Below, piece after piece: positions 14,309 through 22,756 of a stretch of DNA of 37,522 nucleotides. The notes below the pieces were generated by a model. It was not told where the DNA came from. It worked only from the letters and a program-made list of their open reading frames with translations, and ran no database searches. Source of the DNA: a virus. The stretch is taken from the IMG/VR virus record IMGVR_UViG_3300037011_000809, positions 1 through 37,522 of that record. The stretch is one strand, 5' to 3'. A program made the position numbers and the translations under genes. Numbering within the stretch: the first letter of the stretch is position 1; each line of letters starts with the position of its first letter.

Positions 14309-15415
14309 ATGAAAAAGATATTTGTAGCGGCGGTGATTCTGGCTCTGGCGACGGGCGCGCAGTCGCGTGTCGCGCTGGACATTTCCACTCCGTTAGATGT
14401 GAAGATAAACGGTGGTGTAACTATAACCGGAGGTACTGGCTCGACCGTGACGGTTGTTAACCAAGTCGCTCCGACTACTTTTACATTTACTGGCCAGACG
14501 CAGGACATGATAGTGGGCGCGACGCAGACCTTGCCCGTCACGCATTTAGGCACCGCGACCATCCGGCAGATAGCGGGTACGCTGCTCAACATGTTCCTGC
14601 AAGCGGGAACGGTATCCATATCGTCCGGCAACGTGGAGGCGTTCCTCACCAACCAGAACTCCTCCACAACCGTGGGTGTCAGCGGTCTACCCGCAAACAT
14701 TCCAGTCGTGATAATCAATTCGTCCGTAGCTTTCACGGTAGACCAAGGCACTCCGTCTGCTACCGCGTGGAACTTTGTATCCACCGCGCCGCAGAACATC
14801 GGAAACTTTCCATCGACCTATACCGTCGGGGTGTCTAACTTTCCATCATCCACCACGGTGGGGGTGTCTAACTTCCCAAGCACTTATACGGTCGGCCTCG
14901 CCAATCTCCTGCCATCAAACACCACGCCGATATGCTTTGACGGCCCCAAAGTAGTGCCCGTGCGCCTTGACCCCATCATGCCGTATTGCACTTCCATGTG
15001 GACACGCTACTCATCAACCACGGTAAACGATATGCTGTCATCTACCGTTGACAGCCACAATGTCTGTGGACTTTATGCTTCTGACAAAGCATACTGGGTG
15101 ACAGACATATCCATCTGGATAAACGCAGACAGCGACGCGATTATCTGGGTTGCCACATGGACAATCAGCAACGACCAGACGATAGGAACAGGAACTCCAT
15201 ACAGGGGTCAGTTTCTTGACTGGTGTCCGACAGCTATTACAAGCGTGGTTCATGTCATGGGAACAGAGACAACATCTCCATACGCCGACAAGCACTTTGA
15301 CCCACCGCTGTATATTCCACAGGGTCAATACCTGAACATCTATCGCAACAAGGTGGCAACCACGGCACAGGACGAGGATGTTCTTTGTATAAAAGCGTTC
15401 AAGTCGTCGCAATAG
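14309..15415 (+). CDS. Signal-peptide protein 3 with VSNFPS repeats
   Basis: The start is ATG 14309, four bases after GGAGGT; a GTG three bases earlier is too close. The signal peptide is MKKIFVAAVILALATGAQS. The mature protein (about 349 residues) has a Thr/Val-rich N-terminal part, then repeats of (V)SNFPS(S/T)xTVG near residues 170-195, a pattern common in phage tail-associated proteins, and a C-terminal beta domain with several Cys. It is probably a surface or fibre-like protein; the exported state is inferred from the signal peptide. Confidence 0.7.
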   Translation: MKKIFVAAVILALATGAQSRVALDISTPLDVKINGGVTITGGTGSTVTVVNQVAPTTFTFTGQTQDMIVGATQTLPVTHLGTATIRQIAGTLLNMFLQAGTVSISSGNVEAFLTNQNSSTTVGVSGLPANIPVVIINSSVAFTVDQGTPSATAWNFVSTAPQNIGNFPSTYTVGVSNFPSSTTVGVSNFPSTYTVGLANLLPSNTTPICFDGPKVVPVRLDPIMPYCTSMWTRYSSTTVNDMLSSTVDSHNVCGLYASDKAYWVTDISIWINADSDAIIWVATWTISNDQTIGTGTPYRGQFLDWCPTAITSVVHVMGTETTSPYADKHFDPPLYIPQGQYLNIYRNKVATTAQDEDVLCIKAFKSSQ

Positions 15416-15423
15416 GGGGAAAC

Positions 15424-15735
15424 GTGAAAAAGATATTCTGCATCGTCGCACTCGTCGCACTCTGCACCGGACTGGCGTTAGCGGCCCGTTCTCGGTATGT
15501 CTCGACCAATACCACGGCCACGGTTGCGCCGGAATACGTCAGAACTCTCACCCGCATCATCGTGGGAGTTCCGGGGATTGCCTCACAGGTGGAAGTACTG
15601 ATTGCCGGGGAAACCATCGGCGTGTTTGAAACCTCGGAGAAACTCACGCTGGAATTAAATCAGGACACTAAATCCGGGTTCACCATAATCACCACAGGCG
15701 ACACTCCGGCGAAGTTGACCGTGGTCTATGAATAG
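15424..15735 (+). CDS. Signal-peptide protein 4, 103 residues
   Basis: The start is GTG 15424 (GGGGGA three bases upstream); the upstream extension overlaps the previous gene. The signal peptide is VKKIFCIVALVALCTGLALA. The mature part is about 80 residues of beta-rich sequence (RTLTRIIVGVPGIASQVEVLIAG...). It is too small for an enzyme. It lies in the run of exported genes and may be a partner of the neighbouring exported proteins. Confidence 0.65.
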   Translation: MKKIFCIVALVALCTGLALAARSRYVSTNTTATVAPEYVRTLTRIIVGVPGIASQVEVLIAGETIGVFETSEKLTLELNQDTKSGFTIITTGDTPAKLTVVYE

Positions 15736-15737
15736 CC

Positions 15738-16058
15738 ATGAACAAGATCAGAAGCTGGATTAAACTTCAGTTTAATCGACTGCTGGTCTGGGCGTTTCCA
15801 GATCAGTACAGCGCGGTTTGTTATGGTTGCGGCACAGCAATTAATGGGATACCTTCACTACGGGGTCAGTTGGGTGCGTTAGGTAAATGCTGCGTCGCCA
15901 GACCTTACACTGCTGATGGTCTTCCGTTGAATAGTACGATCGGGGTCAACAATAAGTATGACAAGACCATCACCATTATCGAGGACCGAGAGATCAGGAC
16001 TCGGAAGATCAACCCAGACAACACCGTCAGCTCGCGCTACGATCGGGATTGCGCGTGA
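15738..16058 (+). CDS. Hypothetical protein with Cys motif, 106 residues
   Basis: ATG 15738 follows the previous stop by two bases and lacks a strong ribosome site, so coupling is likely. The sequence starts with an amphipathic helix (MNKIRSWIKLQFNRLLVWAF) and contains CYGCGTAI and KCCVARP, possibly a metal site. Its stop overlaps the start of the adaptor gene. No family is recognised. Around this gene the codon usage begins to differ from the terminase-portal genes. Confidence 0.6.
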   Translation: MNKIRSWIKLQFNRLLVWAFPDQYSAVCYGCGTAINGIPSLRGQLGALGKCCVARPYTADGLPLNSTIGVNNKYDKTITIIEDREIRTRKINPDNTVSSRYDRDCA

Positions 16059-16702
16059 ACAATCAACAGATCATTCTGCTGGCCAGGTCGTTCCTGGGCG
16101 AGCCGGATGAACTCAACAGCCACTGGACTCCGGCCGAGATGCTCATGTACCTCAATGAGGCCATCAAGCAGACGGCGCTATTCACCAAGGCCATGGTGGA
16201 GAACTTCAGCGCCGATTCGGTGCTTGATCAGGCCGAGTACCTCACCGATGACTTGATCCGGCAAGTGGAGCAGGTATACTTCCCAGACGTCGACAACGCC
16301 GACAAGTTGACTCCGTTGATATCTATCAAGCAAAAGGAACTTGACGATCAGTATCCCACTTGGCAGTCAGACGACAACGGCAAGCCGCGGTTCTACACCA
16401 TGCCCAACTGGTACACCGTCATTATCTATCCAAAACCCAACGTCGCCAACGCGGGAAAGTCCTTTAGGATTCGCGGCGTGGTGCAACCGGTCGAATTCAA
16501 TCAGGTGGACACGCAGGTCTGCGCGTGTCGCGCTGAGTTTCACAAGGCGATCGCCTACAACGTCTGCTCGCAAGCGGCGGTCAAACTAGAGGATGGCTCT
16601 GACGACGCCTTCTTGAAGAAGTACAACAACGAGTTGGGGATAGTCAAGGCCAAGACCGACACCGCAAACAAGAGAGACTTGAAGTTCACGTGGGCACACT
16701 GA
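16055..16702 (+). CDS. Probable head-tail adaptor protein
   Basis: The frame can start at TTG 16049 or GTG 16055, both overlapping the preceding stop. The 215-residue product begins VNNQQIILLARSFLGEPDELNSHWTPAEMLMYLNEAIK and then contains LISIKQKELDDQYP and a beta segment YTVIIYPKP. Helical N-terminal half, a middle beta hairpin and a location just before tail genes resemble the phage adaptor proteins that connect portal to tail (P22 gp4-like or gp6-like role). The assignment is by pattern and context. Confidence 0.65.
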   Translation: MNNQQIILLARSFLGEPDELNSHWTPAEMLMYLNEAIKQTALFTKAMVENFSADSVLDQAEYLTDDLIRQVEQVYFPDVDNADKLTPLISIKQKELDDQYPTWQSDDNGKPRFYTMPNWYTVIIYPKPNVANAGKSFRIRGVVQPVEFNQVDTQVCACRAEFHKAIAYNVCSQAAVKLEDGSDDAFLKKYNNELGIVKAKTDTANKRDLKFTWAH

Positions 16703-16703
16703 T

Positions 16704-16922
16704 ATGGCATTTAGGAAACGCGTACTGGTCTACGGCGAGGGACCCTTCGGTGAGGGGCCGTTTGGGCCGACGTTCGGCATGAGGATTTTAGGAGCAACCA
16801 ATTGGGTGAGGGACTTTCGCAAGCGCGTGCTGGTCTACGGCGACGGAGCTTTTGGCGAGGGGCCATTTGGAACGACGTTTGGGTTGATCACAAGGGGGAA
16901 GACGCCATGGTCAAGAGGATAA
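16704..16922 (+). CDS. Small tandem-duplicated Gly/Phe protein, 72 residues
   Basis: The protein consists of two copies of FRKRVLVYG(E/D)G(P/A)FGEGPFG(P/T)TFG joined by a linker. Short YGxGxFGxGPFG modules occur in phage tail-associated proteins. ATG 16704 follows the adaptor stop directly. Its 3' end overlaps the first codons of the spike gene by 16 bases. The duplication is also visible in DNA, so it is recent or under selection. Function unknown. Confidence 0.6.
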   Translation: MAFRKRVLVYGEGPFGEGPFGPTFGMRILGATNWVRDFRKRVLVYGDGAFGEGPFGTTFGLITRGKTPWSRG

Positions 16923-18739
16923 TTCTACTTTTGTTGATGACGGCGACGGCGTGGGCTGATACTTATACTCCGAATATCGGACTTCGTCTGCCCGCAACTG
17001 GCGTAGTGGATACTACTTACTCTTGGGGAGCTAAATTAAATGACAATACCAAACGCTTGGACTATTTTTTATTTACTCCCATCGTTCCAACTACACTGTC
17101 TATTACGGATACTGCGAGCGCCGGCGTCAGTAGTTTTACCACCCGGGCTGATCACCGGCATGGTTTTACAACGGCCTTTATTAGTCCACTCTTAGGTGAT
17201 TTGGTGAAGAGTATTCAACTTGGAAATTTGATTCCCAGTACGGGACCCATTACATTCATCGCAGGTTCGGGAATGACCATCACCACCGGACCGGTCGGCG
17301 GCGCCACGACCTGCGGTTCGTCGTTTACCTTCGCGTTGAACATGACCACGGCAGGGTTGGCATCGACGTTGCAGGTGGCAGACGCCACCACATCGTTGGC
17401 AGGGTTGACCACTTATTATATTGGTGCCGCTACCTCCACATTATGGGGTTTGACCACAGCATATATTTATACGACCACAAGTCCAATCTCGGCGCAAATT
17501 GCGCTGGCCACCAGCGGTGTCATGGCCTCGGTGACAAATTATGTGGCATTGGCCACGACCACGCTTTGGGGAAACACGACCAGCCAACTGTACTCGTCAA
17601 CGTCCACGCTGTGGGGGAATACCACGTCATGTCTGTACCTGGCCACGACCACACTCACCGGGCAGACGACCTCGCAGTTGTTTGTTGCTACTCAAACACT
17701 TTGGGGGCAGACGACCTCCTATGTCTATTCTGCCACCAATACCTTTAGCGGGGGCACAGGTACCAAGATGTTCACCGTGACCATCGCGTCGGTTTCGGGG
17801 TTCGGTGCTGACTTTGAAGGGACCGATGAAGCACCGTTCCAAGCCGCCGCCGACTATCTAAAAACATTGTCGCCCGTTCCTGGCGGCTCGGTGAGGGTGC
17901 GGGCGGGCGACTATTGGTTTGCCTCGGAAGTCGGGACGTCGTCCAACACGCTCTGGATTGCGGACCCAGGCGTGAGGATTCATGCCAACCAAGCATTCGA
18001 CGGCGTAGCGCAGTCAAGTCAGGCGGCCAACGTGTCCTTTGAGAATTTTGAATTTTATAGTGCCTCAGGGAGCGTGACATGTTTTGACATTTCACATTAT
18101 CTTGATTGGACATTCAGGAGTTGCAGTTTTTACAGGACAAGTTATGGGTTCCTCACGCGAGTTGGGGATGGGAACCCCAAGCCGAACGGCATGACGTTCT
18201 GGAATTGCCGGTTCTTTGATGATCCCTTACATGTCATCAACAAAGGTGGCAATCCCATCTTTTTCTTTACGACGAGCGGGTTAATATTAAAAGACTCTTT
18301 CCTGTACACAGCCGCCGATGATGCGGTACAAATTGGAGCGGGCGGACAGGTAGCCGTGGACTGTGCCATCACAGGCAACAAGTTCTACGTGTCCAAGGCC
18401 ACGACCTGCCTGACCAGCGGCGACAGGTTCATCTCCGTCTATGACTCCACAAACACACAGATAAGCGGCAACCTGTACGTGTCCACGAGTCAACTGACTA
18501 CCGGGGTATATATGGTAAAGAGCCTTGGTGCGAAACTCGACAACAACATATTCAGGTTGTACGACAGCACCGGTATCACCATCGGCGCGAACTGCGTGAA
18601 CACTACGACGCAGGGAAACGATTTTTTCAGTTTCTCCACCGCTCCCGGCTGCGCTTACTTCGACAGCGGGACGCATTCATTGTTTAGGAACAACAGGGGG
18701 ACCACTGGATACTATCTTCCGGACTCGGAACTTCCTTAA
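16907..18739 (+). CDS. Tail spike with beta-helix and signal peptide
   Basis: The start is ATG 16907 (AAGGGGGA eight bases upstream); the longer GTG start at 16802 lies in the preceding gene. The signal peptide is MVKRIILLLLMTATAWA. Next comes a phage tail-fibre N-terminal pattern (IGLRLPATGVVDTTYSWGAKLNDNTKRLDYF), then about five 15-residue repeats of the TLWGxTTSxLY type (about residues 205-275), then FGADFEGTDEAPFQAAADYL, the usual lead-in to a pectin-lyase-like right-handed beta-helix that fills the C-terminal half. It probably binds or cuts a host surface polysaccharide. A signal peptide on a spike is unusual. Confidence 0.8.
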   Translation: MVKRIILLLLMTATAWADTYTPNIGLRLPATGVVDTTYSWGAKLNDNTKRLDYFLFTPIVPTTLSITDTASAGVSSFTTRADHRHGFTTAFISPLLGDLVKSIQLGNLIPSTGPITFIAGSGMTITTGPVGGATTCGSSFTFALNMTTAGLASTLQVADATTSLAGLTTYYIGAATSTLWGLTTAYIYTTTSPISAQIALATSGVMASVTNYVALATTTLWGNTTSQLYSSTSTLWGNTTSCLYLATTTLTGQTTSQLFVATQTLWGQTTSYVYSATNTFSGGTGTKMFTVTIASVSGFGADFEGTDEAPFQAAADYLKTLSPVPGGSVRVRAGDYWFASEVGTSSNTLWIADPGVRIHANQAFDGVAQSSQAANVSFENFEFYSASGSVTCFDISHYLDWTFRSCSFYRTSYGFLTRVGDGNPKPNGMTFWNCRFFDDPLHVINKGGNPIFFFTTSGLILKDSFLYTAADDAVQIGAGGQVAVDCAITGNKFYVSKATTCLTSGDRFISVYDSTNTQISGNLYVSTSQLTTGVYMVKSLGAKLDNNIFRLYDSTGITIGANCVNTTTQGNDFFSFSTAPGCAYFDSGTHSLFRNNRGTTGYYLPDSELP

Positions 18740-19121
18740 CGCGCTGGCGTTGATATTCGCGGCCCAGGGTGCATTTGCGTGGTCTGTCGCGTACAGCGAC
18801 GGCAAATACATTTTCCCGACGCATCTTGTGAAGTTTGACGTTAACATTTCCACTCCGCTGCCCACGGATGGTACGCGATGCTCGCAGGGACTCATCGTGT
18901 GGAGCAAAGTGTCATTACTATCCGCGCAGAGCCAACTCTGTGCTGCCGGTGTCACGTTCACCGTGTCCACCGCCACGATACCATCCGGAGTCCGTGACAT
19001 AGCGGAACAGAACAGGGGGCGGGGAGCTGGCAAGGGAAAGCAGAAAACCCACTCATACACGGACATAATGAAGCGGATTTTAAGGGACGATCCCGCGGAC
19101 ATGGATACCTTGTGGCGGTAG
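18705..19121 (+). CDS. Signal-peptide protein 6, probable non-ATG start
   Basis: The frame is open from 18600 but has no ATG, GTG or TTG before TTG 18750, which would cut the signal peptide in half. CTG 18705 has AGGGGG four bases upstream and gives LDTIFRTRNFLNALALIFAAQGAFA, a full signal peptide with a basic n-region. The 138-residue product then reads WSVAYSDGKYIFPTH... and ends in a basic charged tail (EQNRGRGAGKGKQKTHSY). Its 3' end overlaps the large tail gene. The start is uncertain; a frameshift from the spike gene is the alternative. Confidence 0.5.
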   Translation: MDTIFRTRNFLNALALIFAAQGAFAWSVAYSDGKYIFPTHLVKFDVNISTPLPTDGTRCSQGLIVWSKVSLLSAQSQLCAAGVTFTVSTATIPSGVRDIAEQNRGRGAGKGKQKTHSYTDIMKRILRDDPADMDTLWR

Positions 19122-21697
19122 TAATCCTAAAGCGCCCGTTCCTCACCGCCAAGAGCGCGTTTCCCCTGCGCGGACTGAACGACTCGCGGCCCGGACACCT
19201 GCTGGGACTAGACGAGACGCCGAGGGGGATCAACGCCCTGACTGATGAGGTTGTGGGCGCGATCTGGAAGCGCCCGGGATGGGCACTCATGGGTTCGTTG
19301 CCGAGCGGTCTGCCTTGCAAGTCAGGGTTTCGGTTCGTCACGGCCAGCGGCGTGGAGTATCTGTTGATCACTGATGGTGTGACGCTCTACTCGACGCGCG
19401 ACGCCGTCACCTTAGCGATGCTGAAGACTGGACTGAACGCCGCCTTCTTTCTGGAGTTCTGCGCGGTGCGTGACAAGGTCTGGTGCAGTAACGGATCCAA
19501 TGCGGTCTTCACGGTCAACTTCACGACTGATCCGCCGACCGTCACGGTCTTAGACGGTACCAGCGGCACGCCTAACGTGCCGAAGGGACTATACCCGATG
19601 TACTTCATGGACCGGGTCTGGATGTGGAGCACCACGCAGAACCGGTCCATCGGCTACTTCAGCGCCTTGGTCAACTCCGCCGGCACGGAGATTGCGCCAG
19701 ATAGCGGCCCTGACGCATGGCCGCCGACCAACGCGATCTACGCCAACCGCGAGGACGGCGACGCGATCTACGGGTCGGGAATCTTGGGTCGGATGTATGT
19801 CTTCAAGGGAAACTCAATCTACTACCTGACCGGCACCGATGAGTTGGTGAATCAGTTCGCGCTCATCCGCACGCCGTCCGACCACGGGACGCAGTGGCAC
19901 CGGTCCATCGCCGTACGAGACAACCTCCTGCACTACCTCGGCGCCGACGGCGTCTATGTCTTCGACGGCAGCCGTAGCAAACGCATCAGCGACAAGATCG
20001 TCAACGTCGTGGCCGGCATCACGCAACCCAGCGCGCACACACTGAGCAAGATCTGGGAGAGTCAGGCGGACTTCGACGCCGGCGCCAAGGTCCAGACCAA
20101 GTCCTACGACACTGGAGAGTTGAAACTGGATGATCAACTCGCTGACGCTGACCTGACCACTGATTGGGATGTGCAGTATGAGGCCAATGAACTACCGGAC
20201 GCCGCAACACCACCCTGGGTGGCGTTCGACAATGGCGCCAACGATCACATCGACGATGGAAAACTACACATCGAGACGCCCAATGCTCCGGCCGGCATGA
20301 GTTATTACATGGACGGCATCGATGCTGATTATGATCACACTCTGGCCGCGCTGATTAAATTTGGTCGTGACCCTGGTACCGTCCTCTTCGGCCATAGCAT
20401 CTTCTGGCGACTGGAGTTGACGGTCAGTAATGGTTATAAGCAGGCGAATCTAACATTTCGAGGTCACACCGTACCCTGGGGCGGCGGCGGAGCACCCCCC
20501 TATCTTCAACCGATGCAGATTGACTTGACTGTCGCTGGAAATTTATTGACCCTGCCCGCGGGCATGACGCTCGATTTGGTCGAGCAGGAATTTCGGCTGG
20601 TTCTGCATGGTGCGGTCGCGAAGGTCTACGCCAACCACGTCTGGATGGACACGGGCGGAGGGGTTTGGGGTTATGTCGACAACGTCTTTATTGGGCAGGT
20701 CACATCTGGGGTCAACGCCTCCTATAAGGAGGTGAGATTTGGATTCAACGTCGACTTGCGTAGTCCGAACCCCGATAGTCCCACAATCGCATGGATAGAC
20801 TTTGTCCGCTACGACGCCAAGGCCTTGAGCTACTACGCCGCTGGTTCATGGGAGTCCGCCGCCTACGACAAGGGCGACGTCACCAGCGACTGGGGCGCAC
20901 TGGACGCAGACTACACCCTGAATGGAGAGACGCTCACCTTCAAGTACCGGACCGCCACCACCTCGGGGGGGCTCGTAGCGGCGTCCTACACCACCGTCAC
21001 GCCGGGATCCTACATCGTCGCGGTCGCGGCCAACCGATGGATCCAGGTCAAGGCGGAGTTCGCCACCGCGCACCCGGCCGTCACGCCAATATTAGACTCA
21101 TTCAGCGTCGCATGGAGCGCCGGCTCCGTGGCCGTGCCCGTGGCCGGTTACGCCTTCGACGGACGCTACTACTTGGCCCTGCAGGAGATTGGGTCTTCAT
21201 ACAATAACATCATCATGGTCTTCCAGCGCAAGTCCAACGCCGCTTGGCAGAAGTGGACTGGCATCAACGCCGCGTGGATCTCCGAGTTTGCCGGTGGGTT
21301 GATCTTTGGATCGGCCAACGCGGCCAACCTCGGCAAACTCTTGACCGGCACCTCAGACAATGGCGTCGCGATTAACTTCAGATGGGAGTCGCGTGACGAG
21401 ACCTTCGACAACGGCCTGGGTCTGGACTTGCGATATTGGGATTGGCGTCTGGAGTTTAGGGGACAGACCGTGGGCACGCTGGCGGTGAGTTACAGTAAGG
21501 ACTACGGCGCGACCTTTAGCGCGGGAATCATCGTTGACTTGATTGGTGTGGGCCGTTGCAAGATAGATCGTGCCATTGTTGATCAAGGCAAGGCCTTTCG
21601 GTTGCGACTCATCAACAACACCACGACTGACGACGTCCTCATCTACTGCTACGAGCAGCGCGGGAAGATCATCCGTCGGGACGATTTCACATCATGA
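19112..21697 (+). CDS. Large tail protein (phage stabilisation / hub type)
   Basis: The 861-residue protein starts at GTG 19112, overlapping the previous stop. Its N-terminal half contains GRMYVFKGNSIYYLTG and YLGADGVYVFDGSRSKRISDKI, the signature of beta-propeller-like phage tail hub or stabilisation proteins that close the portal after packaging. The C-terminal half has two LamG-like or carbohydrate-binding-like beta segments (APAGMSYYMDG..., WIDFVRYDAKAL) and SYSKDYGATFSAG. It would form part of the short tail. Codon usage favours ATC and CGC/CGG, unlike the terminase genes. Confidence 0.75.
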   Translation: MAVVILKRPFLTAKSAFPLRGLNDSRPGHLLGLDETPRGINALTDEVVGAIWKRPGWALMGSLPSGLPCKSGFRFVTASGVEYLLITDGVTLYSTRDAVTLAMLKTGLNAAFFLEFCAVRDKVWCSNGSNAVFTVNFTTDPPTVTVLDGTSGTPNVPKGLYPMYFMDRVWMWSTTQNRSIGYFSALVNSAGTEIAPDSGPDAWPPTNAIYANREDGDAIYGSGILGRMYVFKGNSIYYLTGTDELVNQFALIRTPSDHGTQWHRSIAVRDNLLHYLGADGVYVFDGSRSKRISDKIVNVVAGITQPSAHTLSKIWESQADFDAGAKVQTKSYDTGELKLDDQLADADLTTDWDVQYEANELPDAATPPWVAFDNGANDHIDDGKLHIETPNAPAGMSYYMDGIDADYDHTLAALIKFGRDPGTVLFGHSIFWRLELTVSNGYKQANLTFRGHTVPWGGGGAPPYLQPMQIDLTVAGNLLTLPAGMTLDLVEQEFRLVLHGAVAKVYANHVWMDTGGGVWGYVDNVFIGQVTSGVNASYKEVRFGFNVDLRSPNPDSPTIAWIDFVRYDAKALSYYAAGSWESAAYDKGDVTSDWGALDADYTLNGETLTFKYRTATTSGGLVAASYTTVTPGSYIVAVAANRWIQVKAEFATAHPAVTPILDSFSVAWSAGSVAVPVAGYAFDGRYYLALQEIGSSYNNIIMVFQRKSNAAWQKWTGINAAWISEFAGGLIFGSANAANLGKLLTGTSDNGVAINFRWESRDETFDNGLGLDLRYWDWRLEFRGQTVGTLAVSYSKDYGATFSAGIIVDLIGVGRCKIDRAIVDQGKAFRLRLINNTTTDDVLIYCYEQRGKIIRRDDFTS

Positions 21698-21930
21698 GTC
21701 AACTCGGACAGGGACTGGCGTTGCGGAGCCACTACGACAGTCTTGATCAGGTAGCCGAGGACCTGCAGGTGTTGGTTAGATTTTTGCAGAAGCGCAGCCA
21801 CAGTGTCCTCGCCGCCGCGCCGCGGGCGGACCAACTCTTGGAGGGCGAGGTCGTGTTGATGGACGATGGCGCGAACCGTCGGATCTACACCAAGCTCAAA
21901 GGCGTCATTCGCTACGCCGCACTGACATAG
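21694..21930 (+). CDS. Hypothetical small tail-region protein, 78 residues
   Basis: ATG 21694 overlaps the preceding stop (ATGA). The protein MSQLGQGLALRSHYDSLDQVAEDLQVLVRFLQKR... has a helical N-terminal two-thirds and a short C-terminal beta hairpin (RRIYTKLKGVIRYAALT). It is probably a virion component because it is coupled to the large tail gene, but the family is not recognised. Confidence 0.65.
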   Translation: MSQLGQGLALRSHYDSLDQVAEDLQVLVRFLQKRSHSVLAAAPRADQLLEGEVVLMDDGANRRIYTKLKGVIRYAALT

Positions 21931-21939
21931 GGAGGGGTC

Positions 21940-22755
21940 ATGCCATTTTTCTTGCCGTTTTTGGGTGCCGCGTTGGGAGCCGTCGGGGCCGCCAAGAGTT
22001 TATTTGGCAGACAAAAGAAGCGCAATATCCTTGAGGAACTTAAACCTTCCTTAGACATTTACAACACAGAGATTGCCAAGCTCGGCACCCAAGGCCCAGT
22101 GACCAGCTCCACCGCCTTTCGAGCCAGTCGCCGGGCCAATTTAAACCAGGGCACCGCGGCGCTGGGTGAGTCCTATGGGATGGGGGCGCGGCAACTCGCC
22201 GCCAGCCAGGCCGCAAAGGGCATCCTGCGGGCGCCGCAGGCCATGGGTCCCTTGACCAAGCTCATGACCGAGAAGCAGCGCAGCATCAGCAACTTGATCA
22301 CCGGCGAGAACGTGCGCGGGATGAACCTCGACTATCAGCAGGCCGCGCAGAACGAGTCGCTACGCCGGCAGTTGGAACTCTCCAAAGCCAACCTCTACGA
22401 GCGGGCGAGTCAAGGTCAGTACGCAGCCGACGCAGAGTCTGAGGCCGCTAAGGCGCGCGGCATCAGCCAGGGACTCGGCTGGTTGGGTGGCGCGGTGGCG
22501 GGCGCGGCCAACCCTGAGTTGGTCGGCGTCAGCGGGAGCAATCCCTTCATTGGTCCACTCGCCCCCGGTCAGAAGGAACCCTCCCCCTACACGTGGCTGG
22601 ACCGGTTGAGCAGCGCCACCTACGGCGGGTCCACGGGCCTCGCGGGCGTGGCTGGTGCGGCGCAGTCGCGCGCGGTCTATCAGAAGTACTTCGACGACTT
22701 GATTCGCAGCATGGGTGTGATGAAGTCATCAGGTCTCTTTAAGGAGGTGTTGTGA
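21940..22755 (+). CDS. Internal virion / ejection protein 1
   Basis: The 271-residue product begins with a hydrophobic Gly/Ala helix (MPFFLPFLGAALGAVGAAKSLFG), followed by long Ala/Gln-rich helices (ALGESYGMGARQLAASQAAKG, RRQLELSKANLYERASQ) and a Gly-rich membrane-like stretch (GLGWLGGAVAGAANP). Such proteins (P22 gp7 or T7 gp14 type) are packaged with the DNA and form a conduit through the envelope. GGGAGGGG precedes ATG 21940. Of its nine Ile codons none is ATA, in contrast with the portal gene. Confidence 0.6.
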   Translation: MPFFLPFLGAALGAVGAAKSLFGRQKKRNILEELKPSLDIYNTEIAKLGTQGPVTSSTAFRASRRANLNQGTAALGESYGMGARQLAASQAAKGILRAPQAMGPLTKLMTEKQRSISNLITGENVRGMNLDYQQAAQNESLRRQLELSKANLYERASQGQYAADAESEAAKARGISQGLGWLGGAVAGAANPELVGVSGSNPFIGPLAPGQKEPSPYTWLDRLSSATYGGSTGLAGVAGAAQSRAVYQKYFDDLIRSMGVMKSSGLFKEVL

Positions 22756-22756
22756 C

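Noticed and set aside
16802-16906. Longer start of the tail spike at GTG 16802
   Set aside because: It overlaps the duplicated small gene and would bury the signal peptide; ATG 16907 has a good ribosome site.
20791-21207. Arg-rich plus-strand frame of 138 codons
   Set aside because: Frame shadow of the large tail protein caused by CG-rich codons.
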